DNA from: SIG636 sp045604285
GTDB lineage: Bacteria; Bacillota; Clostridia; Oscillospirales; CAG-382
Direction of reading: 5' to 3'
DNA length: 15,429 nt
Assembly: GCA_045604285.1 (NCBI GenBank)
Contig: JAZUNS010000184.1
Location: 1 to 15,429, forward strand
Shown here: one piece after another, positions 12,763-15,429 of the stretch
Layout: each line of letters begins with the position of its first letter
Position numbering within the stretch: the stretch's first letter is position 1
Made by a program: the position numbers and the translations under genes
Notes under the pieces: model-generated
Told to the model about the DNA's origin: nothing
Database searches by the model: none
Seen by the model: the letters and a program-made list of their open reading frames with translations, nothing else

Positions 12763-14556
12763 TTGACAGAAAACAAAAATCCGGAACAAAGATCGGATGA
12801 GCTTCTCGATTTAATATCCCGCTACAGCAACGAAACAAAAAATTATATAAACGGCGAAAATTCCGAAAACGTAACCGAAGCGGAGCAAAACGCTACGGAA
12901 GAAGCTGCAGTGCAGGCTCCCCCTATCGGGCAGGAGCCCACCCGTGTTTCCAACATACAAACCGACGTTCCCGCCGTGGATGAGAGCATCGTAAGCAAAA
13001 GCGAGGCTCCCCACTACACAGCGGAAGACGGTGCGGGTGATATGTCCCGCAGTACGCCCGATGGCGGCCATTTTACCGACGATAAGGGCAATAGCGTGGA
13101 CGGTCGCGAGGAAGAACAAAGCGAGTTTTTCGGTGAGGTGCATTTTTCCGGTACCGAGACGGAGCAGGAAAAAACTCATAAAAAGGCTAAGGCAAGGGCG
13201 GCTTATCGCCGTGCCAAGCGCCGCAACAGAGAAAAGCGTAGCCACGGCAGCCTTACCGTAAGCATCATAAAGGCGCTTATTTATACCGTCTGCGTATTTC
13301 TATTAGCATTTTTTGCCGCCTTCGGTTTTGGTGATTCCTGGCCGGGCATAATCCCCATGGCAAACGATATGTTCGCCTTTGTAAAGGCTGACGAAGAAAT
13401 AGAAGTTACCCTTAACGAGGGGATGAGCACCAACGAGGTTGCCGCCCTTCTTGAAAAAAACGGCGTTATCGACGAAGATAAGGTGTTTAAGTTTTACGTT
13501 AAGTATAAGTGGCTTGACGATAATGACGTGGATGGGGAAGAGGACGATATAGTCGGATCTATCCTTGATATTTTCGGCGATTTTTGCACCACCATGTTTT
13601 TCGGTGCCGACGTACCCGAGGATAACGATATAAATTACCTTCCCGGCAGCTTCAAGCTTAACCCCAGCATGAACTACGATCAGATAATAACAAGCCTTAC
13701 CACCAAGCCCTACGTTAGGGAAGAGGTTACCATAGCTATTCCCGAGGGCTATACGGTAGACCAGATTATAGACCTGCTTACGGAAAACGGCATAGGCACA
13801 AGAGAGAATTATATCTACGCCATAAACCACTACCCCTACAAGCACGAATTTGTAAAGATGCTTGAGCAGCAGGGCTACAATGACGGAAGAATATACCGTC
13901 TTGAGGGCTATTTGTATCCCGATACCTATATTTTCTATAAGGATTATGACGAGGTAGACGTTATAAATAAAATGCTTAACACCTTCTCTGCAAGGGTGTG
14001 GAGCGAGTATTACACTACCTATAAGCCCGTGTGTGAGGAGCTTGGCTTTACCTTTGACGAGATGGTAACCTTTGCTTCCATCGTTCAGGCAGAGGGAAAG
14101 AGCTTTTCGGATTTTGAAAATATCTCTCAGGTTTTCCACAATCGTTTCGAGTCCGAAGCCTTCGATAAGCTTGAGTCCTGCGCCACCGTGCAGTACGTGC
14201 TGGAGATAGAGCGTCTGCGCAAGTTTAGGGAAGAGGGGATCCTGGAAGAACGCCACGCCGTTCTTACCGACGAGGATATCAGTCTGGAAAGCCCCTATAA
14301 CACCTACAAATACCAAGGTCTTCCCGTGGGGGCGGTATGCAACCCCGGTCTTGACGCCTTCGACGCCGCCTTGTATCCCGATATGGCTGAGGAAATAAAG
14401 GACGAGTTTGATATAACCACCGCCTATTACTTCAACTCCGACCTGGCAGGCAATATATATTACGCCCAGACCGCCTACGGTCACAGCCAAAACATTAAAA
14501 AAGCAGACCGAGTTAACGAGCAGATCGCCAACGGTACCTATGTGGAGAGCGAATAA
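12763..14556 (+). CDS. mltG: Endolytic peptidoglycan transglycosylase MltG (YceG-like)
   Basis: MltG cleaves nascent glycan strands at the outer membrane face and is thought to set strand length and terminate synthesis. From TTG at 12763 the protein has 597 residues, much longer than the 340-400 of short family members. Residues 1-140 are an acidic, low-complexity cytoplasmic region; 141-162 are strongly basic; a transmembrane helix spans about 164-189. LysM-like segments follow (about 212-250 and 325-352, EGYTVDQIIDLL), separated by an Asp/Glu-rich insert (about 250-290). The YceG catalytic domain shows EGYLYPDTY (381-389), FASIVQAEG with Glu444 (aligned to the catalytic Glu of E. coli MltG), FHNRF, CATVQYVL and YNTYKYQGLPVGAVCNPG (512-529). 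The first Glu of the usual IVE-x-E is Gln here, while the catalytic one is kept. Large cytoplasmic extensions are also known in streptococcal MltG. Confidence 0.93.
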   Translation: MTENKNPEQRSDELLDLISRYSNETKNYINGENSENVTEAEQNATEEAAVQAPPIGQEPTRVSNIQTDVPAVDESIVSKSEAPHYTAEDGAGDMSRSTPDGGHFTDDKGNSVDGREEEQSEFFGEVHFSGTETEQEKTHKKAKARAAYRRAKRRNREKRSHGSLTVSIIKALIYTVCVFLLAFFAAFGFGDSWPGIIPMANDMFAFVKADEEIEVTLNEGMSTNEVAALLEKNGVIDEDKVFKFYVKYKWLDDNDVDGEEDDIVGSILDIFGDFCTTMFFGADVPEDNDINYLPGSFKLNPSMNYDQIITSLTTKPYVREEVTIAIPEGYTVDQIIDLLTENGIGTRENYIYAINHYPYKHEFVKMLEQQGYNDGRIYRLEGYLYPDTYIFYKDYDEVDVINKMLNTFSARVWSEYYTTYKPVCEELGFTFDEMVTFASIVQAEGKSFSDFENISQVFHNRFESEAFDKLESCATVQYVLEIERLRKFREEGILEERHAVLTDEDISLESPYNTYKYQGLPVGAVCNPGLDAFDAALYPDMAEEIKDEFDITTAYYFNSDLAGNIYYAQTAYGHSQNIKKADRVNEQIANGTYVESE

Positions 14557-15429
14557 ATGAAAAAATGTGAAATTCTTTCCCCTGCAGGGAACCTTGAAAA
14601 GCTTAAATTTGCCGTTACCTACGGCGCAGACGCAGTCTATATGGCGCTTAACCGCTTCGGCATGCGTTCTTCTGCAGATAACTTCACTCCCGAGGAGCTG
14701 AAGGAAGGGCTTGCCTTTGCCCACGCCCGAGGCGCCAAGGTGTACTGCGCCCTTAATACCATGCCCCGTGATGACGAGTTTGCCGAGCTTGATAAGCTTT
14801 TGGAAAGCATTGAGGATTGCTTGCCCGATGCGTTTATAGTAAGTGACCCCGGCGTTATTGATACGGTAAAAGCTCATTTCCCCACGGCAGAGCTGCACCT
14901 TTCCACCCAATGCTCAACGGTAAACAGCCGTACCTGCCGGTTCTGGTACGAGCGTTTGGGCATTAAGCGAGTGGTGTTGGCAAGAGAGCTTAGCCTTAAG
15001 GAAATAAAGGAAATACGAAAAAATATCCCCGAGGATATGGAGTTGGAGTGCTTCGTCCACGGCGCAATGTGCATATCCTACTCAGGCAGATGCCTGCTTT
15101 CCAATTATATAGTTGGCAGGGACGCCAATCGGGGAATGTGCGCCCAGCCTTGTCGGTGGGAGTACGTCCTTGCCGACGTGCGTGACGGCATACCCTTTGC
15201 CGCCGTAAAGGAAGAAAGGGACGGCACCTATGCCTTTTCCTCCAAGGACCTTTGCATGGTAGAGCACGTTAAGGAGCTGGCAGAGGCAGGCATAAACAGC
15301 TTTAAAATCGAAGGAAGAATGAAAAGCGCCTATTACACGGCGGCGGTCACAAACGCTTACCGTATGGCTTACGACAGTTATTTGGCTGACCCCGATGGAT
15401 ACAAGGTTGACCCCATGTGGAAGAAGGAA
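14557..15429 (+). CDS. Peptidase U32 family protein (TrhP/YrrO-like tRNA hydroxylation protein), 3'-truncated by window edge
   Basis: 291 residues are present and the frame is open at the window end; YrrO/YegQ-type proteins usually have about 400-450. The start has GGAGAG (14544-14549) 7 bases before the ATG, one base after the mltG stop. The N-terminus LSPAGNLEKLKFAVTYGADAVY is typical, as are ECFVHGAMC (164-172), SYSGRC, the cysteine set Cys172, Cys179, Cys195, Cys199 (GMCAQPCR) and SSKDLC...FKIEGRMKS (228-257). Despite the peptidase name, characterised bacterial U32 proteins of this type (TrhP) hydroxylate U34 of tRNA and carry an iron-sulfur cluster on such cysteines; RlhA does this on 23S rRNA. 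The mltG neighbour mirrors the Bacillus subtilis yrrL-yrrM-yrrN-yrrO order, which favours the tRNA role. Collagenase-like protease activity is the older annotation. Confidence 0.92.
   Translation, partial: MKKCEILSPAGNLEKLKFAVTYGADAVYMALNRFGMRSSADNFTPEELKEGLAFAHARGAKVYCALNTMPRDDEFAELDKLLESIEDCLPDAFIVSDPGVIDTVKAHFPTAELHLSTQCSTVNSRTCRFWYERLGIKRVVLARELSLKEIKEIRKNIPEDMELECFVHGAMCISYSGRCLLSNYIVGRDANRGMCAQPCRWEYVLADVRDGIPFAAVKEERDGTYAFSSKDLCMVEHVKELAEAGINSFKIEGRMKSAYYTAAVTNAYRMAYDSYLADPDGYKVDPMWKKE

Noticed and set aside
13303..14910. A 535-codon open frame on the - strand opposite mltG
   Set aside because: It lies wholly opposite the well-supported mltG and U32 genes, its translation shows no recognisable family, and long antisense frames are common opposite genes with this codon bias.
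1..15429. Search for CRISPR arrays, IS elements, integrases, toxin-antitoxin pairs, tRNA and rRNA
   Set aside because: Nothing in the window matches; gene spacing is tight and all genes have ordinary chromosomal homologues.

Overview
The window is 15.4 kb of chromosomal DNA from a Bacillota bacterium, most likely an uncultured member of the Clostridia. Evidence for this is the gene order murF-mraY-ftsW-murG-divIB-ftsZ, strong AGGAGG-type ribosome binding sites with frequent GTG/TTG starts, a clostridial-type ThyX, BspA-like leucine-rich-repeat lipoproteins, and a neighbouring mltG and peptidase-U32 gene as in the Bacillus yrrL-yrrO region. Base composition is near balanced. Placement below class level is a guess. 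Every convincing gene is on the + strand, and no stretch over 300 bases lacks a gene.

Region 1 (1-4919) is the distal part of a division and cell wall (dcw) cluster: the C-terminal half of murF, then mraY, ftsW/spoVE, murG and ftsQ/divIB, tightly spaced or overlapping. Together they take UDP-MurNAc-tripeptide to lipid II (MurF, MraY, MurG), polymerise it at the septum (FtsW) and assemble the divisome (DivIB). murD, murC, murB and ftsA are absent from positions where they often occur.

Region 2 (4920-6700) is the ftsZ unit. An A-tract-rich spacer carries a near-consensus sigma-A promoter with an extended -10. ftsZ follows and ends in a perfect 12-bp hairpin terminator. A small cytoplasmic PH-domain (bPH2/DUF304-like) gene starts 23 bases after that terminator and is closed by a second, 16-bp terminator.

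Region 3 (6701-9777) starts with a very strong promoter (TTGACA, 17 bp, GATAAT) and a structured leader of about 95 nt. These precede two tandem, paralogous lipoproteins with BspA-like leucine-rich repeats (LRR_5 type), which are the accessory, surface-exposed part of the window.

Region 4 (9781-15429) is a run of closely spaced genes with no visible terminator: thyX and tmk (dTMP synthesis and phosphorylation), a DJ-1/PfpI protein, a CPBP-family membrane protease homologue, mltG (endolytic transglycosylase) and the 5' part of a peptidase-U32 (TrhP-like tRNA hydroxylation) gene cut by the window end. They are probably co-transcribed with the lipoproteins from the 6755 promoter, although internal promoters cannot be excluded.

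Most of the window is housekeeping. I see no defence system, mobile element, CRISPR array, tRNA or rRNA. The points most worth a second look are the FtsZ nucleotide-pocket and C-terminal-peptide variants, the PH-domain protein with a calcium-loop-like tail, and the leader RNA before the lipoproteins.
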